A stretch of DNA of 64,000 nt, from NCBI GenBank assembly GCA_963575745.1, contig CAUYUJ010000734.1, positions 37,501 to 101,500 of the forward strand, in the 5' to 3' direction. The notes under the pieces were generated by a model. It did no database searches, was not told the origin of the DNA, and saw only the letters and a list, made by a program, of their open reading frames with translations. The stretch is from Prorocentrum cordatum. Its lineage: Eukaryota > Sar > Dinophyceae > Prorocentrales > Prorocentraceae. Shown one piece after another: positions 32,830 through 43,359 of this stretch (the stretch's first letter is position 1; every line of letters starts with the position of its first letter). The position numbers and the translations under genes are program-made.

Positions 32830-33720
32830 TTGGTTCCCCCAGTGGTTCTCTGTGGTTCTCAGTCCACTTAGTGGCTGGGCTCTGCAGGGTTCTCTTGGGT
32901 TTTTTTCGATGTATAGACTTGTGGAAATGTTTCGACATTGAAAATTGTGTGTTCCTTTGAATATCTGGGTTCTTCCAGGGGTTCTCTGTGGTTCTCAGTG
33001 CACTCAGTGGCCGGGTTCTGCAGGGTTCTCTTGGGGGTTCTCTTTTTCGATGTATAGAAGGGGGAAATACTGTCGAAATTAAAAAGTATGTTTTTCTTTG
33101 AATTTCTGGGTTCTCCCGGGGGTTCTCTGTGGTTCTCAGTGCACTCAGTGGCTGGGTTCTGCAGGGTTCTTTTGGGGGTTTTCTTTATTTCATGTATAGA
33201 AGGGGGAAATGCTGTCGAATTGGAAAATTTTGTGTTTCTTTGAATTTCTGGGTTTTCCCAAGGGTTCTCTGTGGTTCTCAGTGCACTCAGTGGCTGGGTT
33301 CTGCAGGGTTCTCTTGGGGGTTCTCTCTTTTCGATGTATAGAAGGGGGAAATGCTGTCGAATTTCAAAATTAGGTTTTTCTTTGAATTTCTGGGTTCTCC
33401 CGGGGGTTCTCTGTGGTTCTCAGTGCACTCAGTGGCTGGGTTCTGCAGGGTTCTCTTGGGGGTTCTCTCTTTTCGATGTATAGAAGGGGGAAATGCTGTC
33501 GAATTTCAAAATTAGGTTTTTCTTTGAATTTCTGGGTTCTCCCGGGGTTCTCTGTGGTTCTCAGTGCACTCAGTGGCTGGGTTCTGCAGGGTTCTCTTGG
33601 GGGTTCTCTTTCTTCGATGTATACTGTCGAATTTGAAAAGTATGTTTTTCTTTGAATTTCTGGGTTCTTGCGGGGGTTCTCTGTGGTTCTCAGTTCACTC
33701 AGCGGCTGGGTTCTATCTCA
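32830..33720 (+). repeat. 142-bp satellite, about six copies
   Basis: Units contain GGTTCTCTGTGGTTCTCAGT, GGCTGGGTTCTGCAGGGTTC and TCGATGTATAGAAGGGGGAA, with starts 142 bp apart in the central copies (33129, 33271, 33413). The first and last copies are diverged or shortened. A short frame (~70 codons) recurs in each unit but has no recognised domain. Flanking sequence 32640-32830 has no gene. Confidence 0.9.
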
Positions 33721-33744
33721 AGCGCGCCATGTAGATATGCACAC

Positions 33745-33758
33745 ATATATATATATAC

Positions 33759-33801
<43 letters not shown>

Positions 33802-33802
33802 A
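33745..33802. repeat. TA dinucleotide run
   Basis: (TA)n of about 40 bp following a shorter TATATATA run. It sits between the 142-bp and ~100-bp satellites. Confidence 0.95.
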
Positions 33803-33804
33803 GC

Positions 33805-34400
33805 TCGCGGGTCCCTCTTGGTGGCGGCGGGGCGGGCAAAGCCCTGCAGGGGCGGCGGGGCGGGCAAAACCCTAGCCAAGTCGGTTGCCCGTGGCCCGCG
33901 GCCCCCTCGTAGCGGCGGCGGGGCGGCGGGGCAGGCAAAGCCCTGCAGGGGCGGCGGGGTGGGCAAAGCCCTAGCCAAATCGGTTCCCCGTGGCCCGCGG
34001 CTCGTTTGTGGCGTTGGCGGGGCGGCGGGATGGGCGAAGCCCTGCGGGGGCGGCGGGGCGGGCAAAGCCCTAGCCAAGTCGGTCGCTCGTGGCCCGCGGC
34101 TCGTTCGTTGCAGCGGCGGGGCGGCGGGGCGGGCAAAGCACTAGCAAAGTCGGTCGCTCGTGGCCCGCGGCTCGTTCGTAGCAGTGGCGGGGCGGCGGGG
34201 TGGGCGAAGCCCTGGCGATTGCCCGCGCTTCCTGGCCCCTCGTGGGTGTCGGCGGTTTGGCGACGCCAATTTACTATATCCTTCCGCTTTGGGGGGGCGA
34301 AGCCCTAGCGAAGTCGGTCGCTTGTGGCCCGTGGCTCTTTCGTTGCAGTGACGGGCGGCCGGGTGAAGCCCTAGCGATGGCCCGCAGCTCGTGGCCCCTC
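33805..34400 (+). repeat. ~95-105 bp GC-rich satellite
   Basis: About six degenerate units share GGCGGGGCGGGCAAAGCCCT, AGCCAAGTCGGT and GTGGCCCGCGGCTCGTTCGT. The last units (34200-34420) diverge. No gene. Confidence 0.8.
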
Positions 34401-34719
34401 GTGGGGGTCGGCGGGCCTGGCGAAGCCGACTGAATATAATCTTAAGTTTTTCTGTGCTCATTCCCTCCTCGAGCCCCCCCGTTTTGAAGACAATATTCCT
34501 GGGGCTGGGAACTGCGGAATTGTCATGGGTGCCTGGGAGGTCCAGCGGAGCGCGGTCTTCGAGGCACCACATTCTGATTCGCAACAGTCGCCATTTTCAT
34601 GCGGCATCGGAGGCATGTGTGATCACGCCCCCTCCCAGAGAAGTCATCCCAGAAGATTTGTCTCGACCTCCCGTGGAGGACAAGAATTGCCACTGGCCTG
34701 CAGACTGGGAGGAGGAGGG

Positions 34720-34910
34720 GGTCATCGGGTCAACGGCAGGTCAGCGCACGTGCGTTGACCCCCAACGTCTGCACGTTGACCACTATTTGATTGGAGGCCT
34801 GATAGTTGGAGAGGAGGAAGAAGAAGAGGAGGAGGAGGAGGAGGAGGAGGAGGAGGAGGAGGAGGTCATCGGGTCAACGGCAGGTCAACGCACGTGCATT
34901 GACCCTCATC
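34720..34910. repeat. Two GTCAACG hairpin fragments around a GGA run
   Basis: Near-copies of the 20-bp core palindrome lie at 34740-34759 (one mismatch) and 34884-34903 (one mismatch). Each is preceded by GTCATCGGGTCAACGGCAG and the two are separated by a (GGA)n run at 34815-34866. The 3' arm of the long palindrome is missing in both. Confidence 0.75.
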
Positions 34911-35014
34911 GCCGGGCACACGGACGATGGTGAATATTTCAGACGCTGACGAGGGAAGAGGAGGATACAGGAGGGGGAGGAGGGAAGTCTGAGGGAGAAT
35001 GAAAAAGTGAAACC

Positions 35015-35842
35015 TCAGACGTCGGCGTCGCTGTCCTCGACGTCGATGGCCGCCTCCATGAAGGGGGCGCTGTCATCGACGTCGATGGCCGCACCCCACT
35101 CCGATGGCTGCACCGCGATGCCCTCGCCGAGGACCCCGCGCCTCCACCGACGTCGCGTGCTCCTCGTCGCCGCTGTCGTCCGCGCCGCGTGCTCCTCGTC
35201 GCCCCTGTCGTCCGTGAGCAAGGCCTCGTCGTTGGCCGCTGCATCGGCGTGCTCTGCGGCGTCGCGCTCTGCAGAGCGCGACGCAAGGCCGCCTGCTGTG
35301 CTGTTGCCCTCGTCACTCTCGGCCGCCTGCTCTGCGTCGCCCTCGACAGTGGCCGCTGCATCGGCCTGCTCTGCGTCGTGCTCGATCGCGTCGTCCGCCT
35401 GCTCTGCGTCGCCCTCGACATGCATGGCCGCCTGCTCTGCGTCGCGCTCGATCGCGTCGTCCGCCTGGTCGCCCTCGACATGCATGGCTGCCTGCTCTGC
35501 GTCGTGCTCGATCGCGTCGTCCGCCTGCACTGCGTCGCGCTCGATCGCGTCGTCCGCCACCATGGCGGCGATCGGGCGTCGGAGTGCATCGCCGTCGATG
35601 TCGGCCGCCTGCTCGTCACGATCATGAGCAGGGCTGGGCGATCGAGTCGAGGGTTCTCGAGAAGATCGGCCGCGTGCTGCTTGCCTCTGGCGGTAGCGGT
35701 ACTGCCAGACGGGGGCGGTCAACCATTCTACTCCGTCGCCGTCGTCGGTGATCCACGCATATGTCCAGCACTGCAACAAGGGATTGAACACTGGATCGTA
35801 TCGCCCCTCCCTCAGGTCGTAAAAGAGCGGATACATGTGCAC
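35015..35842 (-). CDS. Acidic internal-repeat protein, unidentified
   Basis: The frame starts MHMYPLFYDLREGRYDPVFN and continues PLLQCWTYAWITDDGDGVEW, which has normal composition, then a basic linker. About eight imperfect copies of a DAEQADDAIEHDAEQAAMHV-like unit follow, ending with a DVDDSAPFMEAAIDVEDSDA tail. The repeats are in frame and the unit is in multiples of three, unlike the surrounding satellites, so coding is plausible. The start may be an internal exon boundary. No family was recognised. Confidence 0.5.
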   Translation of the reverse strand: MHMYPLFYDLREGRYDPVFNPLLQCWTYAWITDDGDGVEWLTAPVWQYRYRQRQAARGRSSREPSTRSPSPAHDRDEQAADIDGDALRRPIAAMVADDAIERDAVQADDAIEHDAEQAAMHVEGDQADDAIERDAEQAAMHVEGDAEQADDAIEHDAEQADAAATVEGDAEQAAESDEGNSTAGGLASRSAERDAAEHADAAANDEALLTDDRGDEEHAARTTAATRSTRRRWRRGVLGEGIAVQPSEWGAAIDVDDSAPFMEAAIDVEDSDADV

Positions 35843-35849
35843 GCGCCTG

Positions 35850-36740
35850 AGCCAAAGCTTAAGTTGTCCGAGCCGAAATGCCTACGGATGGCCACCGGGT
35901 AAGGACGCAAGCCCTTGGATGTCCAAGATGACGTTTTATCAAAATGTTGAGATTTATCTCTGGTAGACCGAAGGATCCTGCCAGAGTGCCAGAGGCAAGG
36001 ATGCTGTATTGTTTTCTGTGTTCGGGGCAAGGGTGCAAGAGTGCCCAGGGGATCTGCCTAGTGCCTCGATCGTGCCGCGGTTGGATCTCAAGTATCCCAA
36101 GCCACAACAATCAATACATATGGCAAAACATCAAAGCATATTCAGAGAAAACAATTCATCTCGCTCAATATCAACGCGTTTGAAAAATACCAGAACCATC
36201 ACTCAATATCATTACGTTTGAGGCGACTTGATAAAATCAAGACTTTGGATGTCTGGGCCCATGCCCCTCCGCTCTTCGTGGGCTGCGAAACCTGCGGCAC
36301 TGCAGGAGGGGGGGGGCAGGCTCTCCTCTCCATGTTTTGTGAGAACCCCGTGCGCTACGAGGTCTGACCCATTGACCCCCGCAGTGACCTCCGTCCAAAC
36401 CTCCTGATCACACGGGCGCTACGAGGTCATCGCACCTGCGTTGACCACCCATTGACCCATTGACCCCCTCAGCGACTTCTGTCCAAACCTTCCAAGCACC
36501 TGGGGGCTACGAGGTCATCGCACGTGCGTTGACCACCCATTGACCCATTGACCCCCTCGTCCGTTCCCGCCCTTATTCGTACTTCCGTCGTCTTGTCCGC
36601 CCGTCCGCCCTTCTCCTCCTTCCTCTTCTGACTCCCCCGCCATCTCCTTGTCCGCAATCATCGTACTCGCCCCCTTCCTCGCCACCCTCTCCATCCTATT
36701 TGTTTTCGCATGCATCCCGAAAACGTCGCAACGGTTTTGG
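35850..36740. other. Spacer with two GTCATCGCACSTGCGTTGAC copies
   Basis: Cores at 36426-36445 and 36514-36533 are each followed by CACCCATTGACCCATTGACC. The two blocks form a ~88-bp direct repeat. The rest (35880-36350, 36560-36740) shows no gene. Confidence 0.6.
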
Positions 36741-36747
36741 TCGTGGA

Positions 36748-37862
36748 TTACCCGCGATCCCAAGAGCGGCGGCCAGGGAATTTAAACCCCGCGAGTGTAG
36801 CGTCAACAATGGCGCGCGCAAACATCGTAGGATACACTTGCGAAGCACGCGCCTGCTTCACTCCCCCAGAAACATGGCCACGCTTGCATGTCCGAGTAAG
36901 TGGGATGTAAGAACACCCATTTCTCCTGATCTTCTGAATTAGAAATTGCTGGCAGGTATGCAGAGGCATCGATGCGAACACTTCCACTGGTTTGCAGCTC
37001 TTGCCGCCGAATTGGCCGAGAGATGTGAGGAAACGATGGGCTTTCGCCGTGATGAAGGCGTCTGCCAACCATGGCGTCTTGAACAGCAAGCTATTCATTG
37101 GTTGCTCCACTGCGAAATAAACTGATCGCAGCGTGCACACGTTAAACAACCATGCCATCACCAGTGAACTCTCGTTGGCAGACTCAGCCTTGCGTTTCTT
37201 ACCATTGCCCAAAACAGAATGGCCAGCCGCGCAGCGTTGATAGGTAGCTCTGCACAGAAATGACAGCCAAGTTTTGCATTCTGGACTGGCCCAGACCACG
37301 CCCTTTGGCGCCATCATGTGCACATAGTATGCTGCCAGCAACGCCCCCCTCAGAGTATTAATGTTCTGGTGGTGGTGATTAATCACATCAAACGTGTAGG
37401 CGAACATCACCGTCTCGTAATTACAGATGCGCGCGGCCTTGGCCTCGCCACCAAACAAGAGCAGGAGGTTCAGGTTTCGAATGATATCCCACGAGCTAGC
37501 CTGCGGAAGTGCATGCAAAAAGAGAGAGGGAGAGAGAGAGAGAGAGATAAAGAGAGTTCCATGCCAATCTTATGTTGTTCCCGATTTCCCCTTTAAGGGA
37601 CAAGGTGAAGCAACGTGAGATTGACATGGAAGTCTGCGGTGGGGGCGCCCGTGTTCTGGGAGCATCCAGGACAAGGGAAGGGACCAGAACAGCGTTTATC
37701 ACCGCGCTCGACCTCGTTCGCTACCACAGCAACCAGAGTGCCCGCATCAAATGCATCACGGTCGTCTGCAGCATTATCAGGGAGCCCATGCGCGTCGCAT
37801 ATCCTCTGGCAAACGTCGTTCAGCCACGAGGGGGCGGCTAAGTTGTGAGGCTTGGGCGGCAT
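36748..37862 (-). CDS. Two-exon gene with a methyltransferase-like second exon, in the transposon
   Basis: The start ATG (37860-37862) overlaps the stop of the transposase-like gene (TGATG). Exon 1 reads MPPKPHNLAAPSWLNDVCQR to about ADFHVNL (37640). The next acceptor is a long CT tract ending acttccgcag at 37500. Exon 2 reads from ASSWDIIRNLNLLLLFGGEA to the stop at 36748. Inside it KGVVWASPECKTWLSFLCRA (a possible PC-type motif IV region) is followed about 45 residues later by VYFAVEQPMNSLLF (a possible ENV-type motif VI position). This spacing resembles a divergent SAM-dependent DNA methyltransferase, but the glycine-rich SAM loop is not obvious, so the call is tentative. The exon 1 donor was not pinned down. 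The product would act with, or be carried by, the adjacent transposase. Confidence 0.42.
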
Positions 37863-40179
37863 CAGTAAAACTTGGGAGAGTAAAGCCTGCGGCCCAAGCC
37901 TAGATTAGCTATGATGTTCAACTGTTTGAAAATCCGATACTCGAACTTCTGCTGGTGCGCGTGTTCTGCCACCGTGCGAACTGCCAAATTGATGCTTTCG
38001 TCAGTCCACACCGCGTGCAAAACTGGATTTCCTTGGTATCTGATCCTGCCGCGGGAACTCTTTGCCCCTCCTTTTTCTCGTCCTCCATGTCCTCATCCAC
38101 CTCCTCCACCACCTCCACCTGGCTGTTGTTCGCTCCCCCTCCTCCACCTGCTATGCTGTTTGCCTCTTTCCCCTCTCCACACCCCGTCCGCGCACATTCA
38201 CCGTCCCCGCCTCCACCTCTACCGAAGGGGTGGGGCTGGGCAAGTATTTGGCACCCCCCTTGCCTTTGAACTAAATGCGCGGCGAAATGAAACTTCGGAA
38301 CCTCGTGGACGCCAGCCTGCTTGGCCCTCAACAAGCACGCGCGCATCAAATCATAAAGCTGAGGTATGACAGGGTCGGGGACAACTGCAGGGCGTCTTTT
38401 CAAGGAGCTGTAGAATTCCCACAGGGCGGCCGCTGAGCCCATCAAATGCTCGCCTTCAGGAATGATGTGTGTATGTGTCCCCCACGTGAATAGCAAACTG
38501 CAGAGCGATCAACGACTCGTGGGCCTTCAACCTCACGGCCTGTCCTACATGCACACCTCTTACGGTAGACTTCTCCTCCGGCATACCCCCCAAAGTACTC
38601 AGAGTGAGGTCACCGAGCCGATCAGCCCAGGGCATGCGTTCACGATCTTGCCACTCGAACATCATGTTTCTGATCTTTTTCATTGCTGATTCGATCTTCG
38701 TGTTTTTGTTCCCGAACAGTTCCCAAGGGTTTGCCAGGATGACCCGCCACAAGATAGCGCTTAAGAGCCGCCAGACGATCCCTGAACATAGCGTGTGCAT
38801 CAAACCCACAGCGCAAACCCTGTGAGGCTGCATTCCTGTCTCAGCACAAAATATCGGGTTCCTGTGCCGCACAAGCCCGCTCGGTTGCTTACCTACTCCA
38901 GATGTCTGCCCCCGCCAGAACACAAAGTTTGTTGGGGTCTTGGAATTGTGAAAACTCTGCGGGTTCTGCAACGCATCAGACGATGTCAAGGTGTCGCCTT
39001 TCTTCAACACACCTAGATCGCGTACAAGGGTGGGGCCATACATTTTCACACCTTTTTTTTGAACTCGATCGACTTCGACACAATCTGCAGGGTCTCACTG
39101 TCAGGCACGTGAACGACGTGCTCGCACGAGCGGCAAAATGATTCATATTCACCGTCGCGGACCGCTTCCCATGGCCACTCATTGTCCCGCATGCAATCGT
39201 AATGTGCATGCATGTTTTGTTTAGTACACTTGCAGAACATACATGGATTGTAGGTGGCCGAAACTGCTGGGAGCCCGTGGGTTTTATGCACGTCCATGAG
39301 ATCCCCCTTGACCCAGCACGTTGCCCCGATGAAGCCCAGGTCACGGCCGTATGCCGACAGCATACGTGTCATGACATGGTCTTCTGGCCACGGTTTTCCA
39401 TACATGTCCACCTCTGGCCGTTTCCCAAGCGCCATTGCTTCTAAAACGTACCCAAGATATCGTAGAACCACCCAGTTAGAATGCCACCCTTTACACCCGC
39501 CTCGACAATTTATACCTGCGCGCCACGTGGCCACCAAATGCCTCTTCTCGGAAACCATATTTACCAACCACACCCCAGTCATGCTATCACAATTGGAATT
39601 AGTAGGGCTCTGATACCTGACCCCGTCAGTGTATAAAGCAAGTGGCATAAGCCGAGTCAACTGCTCAGCGTTGCAGCGCTTGGCCACAGGGTGATCGCGA
39701 ACGCACGGGGGCCACACTTTAGAATTGCAATCGGCGAAGAGGCTGGGCTGGTCTCGCAACTCCTCTGCAATACTCTCAAACGCAAGAGACACTTGCAATG
39801 ATATCGTGTCGGACAAGCCTTTCCTCGGTAGAGACCTCGGTACATCTATGTATGTATGTAGGTTTGTTCCTTGAAACTGGGTGTCGAGGTATTGCTGGTG
39901 CCTGCCGCTTTGGAGCCCAGGAGGTTGGGAATACTTCTGAAAGTCGCCACCGAGGCATCCTGCCTCAAAGGCAAGGTGGCAAGATACAGCAAAGTCTTGG
40001 GCGCTGATCTTGCCGACAGCGTAAAGCCCTTCAAAATGCCGCAATAGATCGGCGCCCGCCTTCCGCATTGTTGTGACATGCGCATTGAATTCCTCCTGGT
40101 CGTATACTGGTATGTACTGCTCCATATCTACATACGTGAAACGTCTCACCTTGCCTTTCCGTACTCTTGATGATGCCAT
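37862..40179 (-). pseudogene. DDE-transposase-like gene, copy 1 (one frameshift, one odd intron)
   Basis: From ATG 40177-40179 the frame reads MASSRVRKGKVRRFTYVDME, then LALYTDGVRYQSP (candidate first Asp), KRHLVATWRAGINCRGGCKG, KGDLMDVHKTHGLP (candidate second Asp) and YNPCMFCKC. An 8-T run at 39053-39060 shifts the frame; the second copy has the 2-nt shorter, in-frame version. It continues VCAVGLMHTLCSG and KFHFAAHLVQRQG. After removal of about 227 nt (38033-38259) flanked by CAAGG repeats it reads NPVLHAVWTDESINLAVRTV, then QKFEYRIFKQLN and YSPKFY and the stop at 37862. The layout resembles Tnp2/CACTA-like or a dinoflagellate-specific multicopy transposase; the family is inference. No terminal inverted repeats were identified. 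Confidence 0.55.
38033..38259 (-). other. Intron or insertion flanked by CAAGG direct repeats
   Basis: CAAGG occurs at 38258-38262 and 38031-38035. Cutting at any position inside the repeats gives the same joined message, LVQRQG-NPVLHAV, restoring a coherent C-terminus. The length, 227 nt, is not a multiple of three. The ends are not GT-AG, GC-AG or GA-AG. It is GGA/TCC-rich inside. Confidence 0.5.
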
Positions 40180-40904
40180 TGCAGGGTCGGGCAGTTATTC
40201 AACGCCAGCGCGCGGAAAAATGAATCCGCTGCTCGAGCACACATGCCTTCGCGAGTTCGATGTTGGTATATAGCGATGTACACATACGCGTTTCCAATGT
40301 ACATGTTCCACTTCGATCTCACCCCCCCCAACCTTCGACGATCGATCCCACTCGATCGATCTCACTAATGCGCAAATGAACCCAAGACAACCGTCAATAC
40401 CAATTGGCTAAAGGGTTGGCATGGGTGCTCGGCGTGCGTCACCACGTGCACAAGGAATCGCCTTGCGCTCTGCATTGCCTCGGTTGCTTGTGCTCATCCC
40501 ATTACCCTCCCCCCGCGGCCCACGGACCACCGAATCGGATCTCGAACAGGCCCGAGGGGCCCGTTAACGAGCAACGGGCCACGATCTGCTGGGTGCCCAT
40601 CCCCCTCCTTATCAGCATTGCGACGTCCAGCGTCGCCCGAGGCCAGCGCAGCAAATTAAACTCAAAAGAGGGACAGGCACGATGTGCAGCACCTGGTCAG
40701 ACCTCGGGAGTTTCAGAATCCTCGGTCCTCTATCCTTCTCCTCCCTCCTCCCTCCCACCTTTCCTGCTCCCTTCCCCCCCTCCCTCCTCCTCCCCCGCCC
40801 CCCCTCTCTCTCTTCCCCAGTTCGACCCTGCGGCCCAGGGAAACCAGGTGCACCATCGAGCGAACACAGGAAAGTGGTCAACGGATAACGTGGGGCCCGC
40901 CCAG

Positions 40905-41035
40905 TCAACGGTCAACGGGTCAACGGTCGGTCAACGCTGACCCATTGACCGTTGACTTTCGTATATATATATATATAGCGTTTAATGGGCGGTCAACGGG
41001 GGTCAACGGGGGGTCGGTCAACGCTCAGTCTGGGC
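40905..41035. repeat. GTCAACG-rich spacer between transposase and next ORF, copy 1
   Basis: Seven to eight GTCAACG words on the plus strand and two inverted CGTTGAC/CATTGAC words form an irregular hairpin (40912-40957). A TA run (40962-40978) and three more GTCAACGGGG words follow. Confidence 0.7.
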
Positions 41036-41070
41036 GCCCGCGGGGGCCCGTCTGCCCGTGGCGGGCGCGA

Positions 41071-41105
41071 AAATCCAGGGCGCGCACCGCGCGCGCCCTG
41101 GATTT
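41071..41105. repeat. 35-bp hairpin, copy 1
   Basis: 15-bp perfect arms AAATCCAGGGCGCGC around ACCGC. A partial third arm (GCGCGCCTGGGATTT) follows at 41111-41125. It is conserved in copy 2. Confidence 0.85.
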
Positions 41106-41299
41106 CCACCGCGCGCCTGGGATTTCTTGGTCTGGGCTGGACTTTCTGACGAGGGGGAGGGGGGCGAGGGGATTGAGGAGGAGGAGGAGGACCTGCAGCG
41201 CCCCAGCCGCAGCGTCGGCCGTTCCACCTCCACGATCGCCCTCGCGAGGCAACTCCACTCGCCCTCGGGGGGGACAACGTTGCGAGGATCAGGATGAGG

Positions 41300-41520
41300 A
41301 TTGAGAGATGGAGGGCGAGGAGGAGGAGGAGGAGGACGTGGGAGGAGGAGGAGGAGGAGGAGGAGGAGGAGGAGGAGCGAACGGTTGAGGATGAATGACG
41401 GAAAGGGGAAGGCTCTCGAGGGGCAGGGGATGCAGGAGTACGGGGAGGAGGAGGAGGAGGAGGAGGAGGAGGAGAAGGAGGAGGAGGAGGAGGAGGCGGA
41501 GGATAACTTGGATGACAGGG
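41300..41520. repeat. GGA-rich tract, copy 1
   Basis: Two (GGA)n runs (about 41325-41380 and 41445-41500) separated by 60 bp. They give spurious poly-Glu, poly-Arg, poly-Pro and poly-Leu frames on both strands. Confidence 0.9.
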
Positions 41521-41614
41521 GTGAGAAGAGGAGGATTTGGATTCCGCTGGCATGCCTGAGCCCACGAGTTGTCACATACAGGCACCCGCTCGAGGAGGTC
41601 GGCGCAGTAGTCCA

Positions 41615-43176
41615 TTACGACCCCTGGCGCTTCCTATTCTTCGCGCTGTCCTTGGCAGTAGCGGGGGCCTTCTCCTTCTGGATCTTCTGCTTCTCGTTCA
41701 CGCGAGCCTGGTGGGCGGCGCTGAGCAAGCGCGACTCCGACTGGAGCTCGACGATGAGGGGGCCGATCGTGTCCACGAACTTCTTCAGCTGCACCTCGAA
41801 CTCCTTCTCCTGCTTGCCCGTCTTTGCACAGGCGGCCACGGTGGTCAGCTCCTTGCTGGTGAACTTCCCAAACCAGTCGATCTCGCGGATAGCCTGCATC
41901 GGCTTCTCCTCGGCCTCGACGAGCGCCTTCTGCGCATCCGAGTTGTTGAAGTAGGCCCACTCTCCGATCGCCTTCTGGATCTCCGCCTTGATCGAGATGC
42001 AGCTCGCAGTGGCCAGGCTGTAGTTGAGCTTGGTCGTCTTCGCCGCGGCCATCTTCATCTGGAGGGGTGTGTGCTCCTTCTTCTGCCTCGTAGCAGGCGG
42101 CTCTTCTGGACCAGGTGCAGTCTCGGTGTCACGGGCCTTTCTTTTCGCGCCTGCTTTCGGCGCGGCTGTGCCTGTCTCGCCAGTGGACTTGCCTCCACCT
42201 GCCTCGGCCCCCGCGGCTGCGGCTGCGATGGTCGCCTGCCCAGCTGCGGCTGCGGCGATCGCCTGCGCGGCGGCTGCCTCCTTCGACTCGATGGCCGCGA
42301 TCGCAGCAGCGGCCGCCTTCTGATTTCTCAAATTCTCCTGCTGCCGCATCTCGCCCATCTGAGCCTGGAGCGTGCCCATGGCGTCAGCGAGGTTCGTCTT
42401 GTTGCCGCCCTCCTTGAACCACTTCTTCGTGAGGGACCACACCTCCTCCAGGTCCTCCGACACGCCCTCGACGTTGTACAAGAAGAGGATGTCCTTGCGC
42501 CACTCGCACCACTTTGCCTGAGGACTCATCCTCCTACCCCCTCCTCGTCGCCCTCCTCCTCCTCCTCCTCCATCCCTCCTCACCCGAAGCTCCTCCCCGT
42601 TAAACGCTCGTCCACCTCCTCCGAGAAAAGTTGCCAGGAAGTGTGTTTACACGCCCTGGTGCCCACGGATGGCCCATGGCCAAGCATCGCAAAGCGTAGT
42701 TGGCGGCGTTCAGCTTGCCCTGGCGCCCGCCGCCCTCCTCCGCGATGATCCTGTTGGCGCACAGGTACCTGCCGTCCGAGTACTCGCGCTTCTTGTAGTT
42801 CTTCGCGCGGGTCTTCTCCATGACCCACTCGCAATATTTCTCCTTGAGCCACTTGGCCCTGAACGCCTCTTGCCGATCTGGTTTCCCTTGGAGGGCCGCG
42901 TAGTCCGCCTTGTCCTTCTGCGATTGCTTGCTGCTGCCATTGATATGCCTCTGCCAGCGTCCAGCCAGGATTGCCTGCCTTGCCCTTGGTGCCGAACTTG
43001 AACTCAGCGTCGCGCATCTGCTTCCAAAAGGTGCCGTTATTGCAGGTCTCGTCGATCTCGAAGCCCATCGGGTCAGCGCCGCCTTCCTGGGAGTCAAGGT
43101 ACGACTTCCGCCCGGGGGAGTGGAAGACGCTCGCGAGCTTCTCCGTGAAAGCCTTCTCATCCTCAAGGTTGGACAT
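41615..43176 (-). pseudogene. Two-exon gene of unknown function, copy 1 (frameshifted exon 1)
   Basis: Exon 1 (42651-43176, ATG at 43174) encodes MSNLEDEKAF..., GFEIDETCNNGTFWKQMRDA and DGRYLCANRIIAEEGGG... to CLAMGHPWAPGR. The donor is GTAAAC at 42650 and the acceptor cctcag ends at 42518. Exon 2 (41615-42517) reads AKWCEWRKDILFLYNVEGVS, an Ala-rich middle, a QMKMAAAKTTKLNYSLATAS segment and a Lys-rich end. Both ends are phase 0, giving about 476 residues. Exon 1 is 526 nt here but 528 nt in copy 2: a 2-nt deletion near 42970 (cctggctgg versus cctgctgctgg) breaks the frame. A coiled coil is likely in the Ala/Gln/Glu region. The exon organisation makes it gene-like; its function is unknown, perhaps part of the same mobile unit. 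Confidence 0.55.
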
Positions 43177-43204
43177 GTCGGACGCCTGCGGGGCGGCCAA
43201 CGTT

Positions 43205-43275
43205 GAGGAATCGAAGAGGGGGAGGAGGAGGAGGAGGAGGAGGAGGAGGAGGAGGAGGAGGAAGAGGAGTCATCG
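43205..43275. repeat. GGA run, copy 1
   Basis: (GGA)n of about 45 bp immediately left of the GTCAACG palindrome. Confidence 0.9.
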
Positions 43276-43294
43276 GGTCAACGTGCGATGACCA

Positions 43295-43359
43295 GGTCAT
43301 CGGGTCAACGCACGGTCAACGCACGTGCGTTGACCAGGCTCTCCGTTGAGCCGATGACC
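43295..43359. repeat. Long palindrome with GTCAACGCACGTGCGTTGAC core, copy 1a
   Basis: The perfect 20-bp core palindrome lies at 43315-43334. Outer arms GGTCATCGGGTCAACG (left) and CCGTTGAGCCGATGACC (right) extend the hairpin. A partial extra left arm is at 43270-43290. The stop of the 290-codon ORF lies inside the core. Confidence 0.85.

Noticed and set aside
34391-34933. Plus-strand ORF with poly-Glu
   Set aside because: Reads a (GGA)n run and two palindrome fragments; no supporting features.
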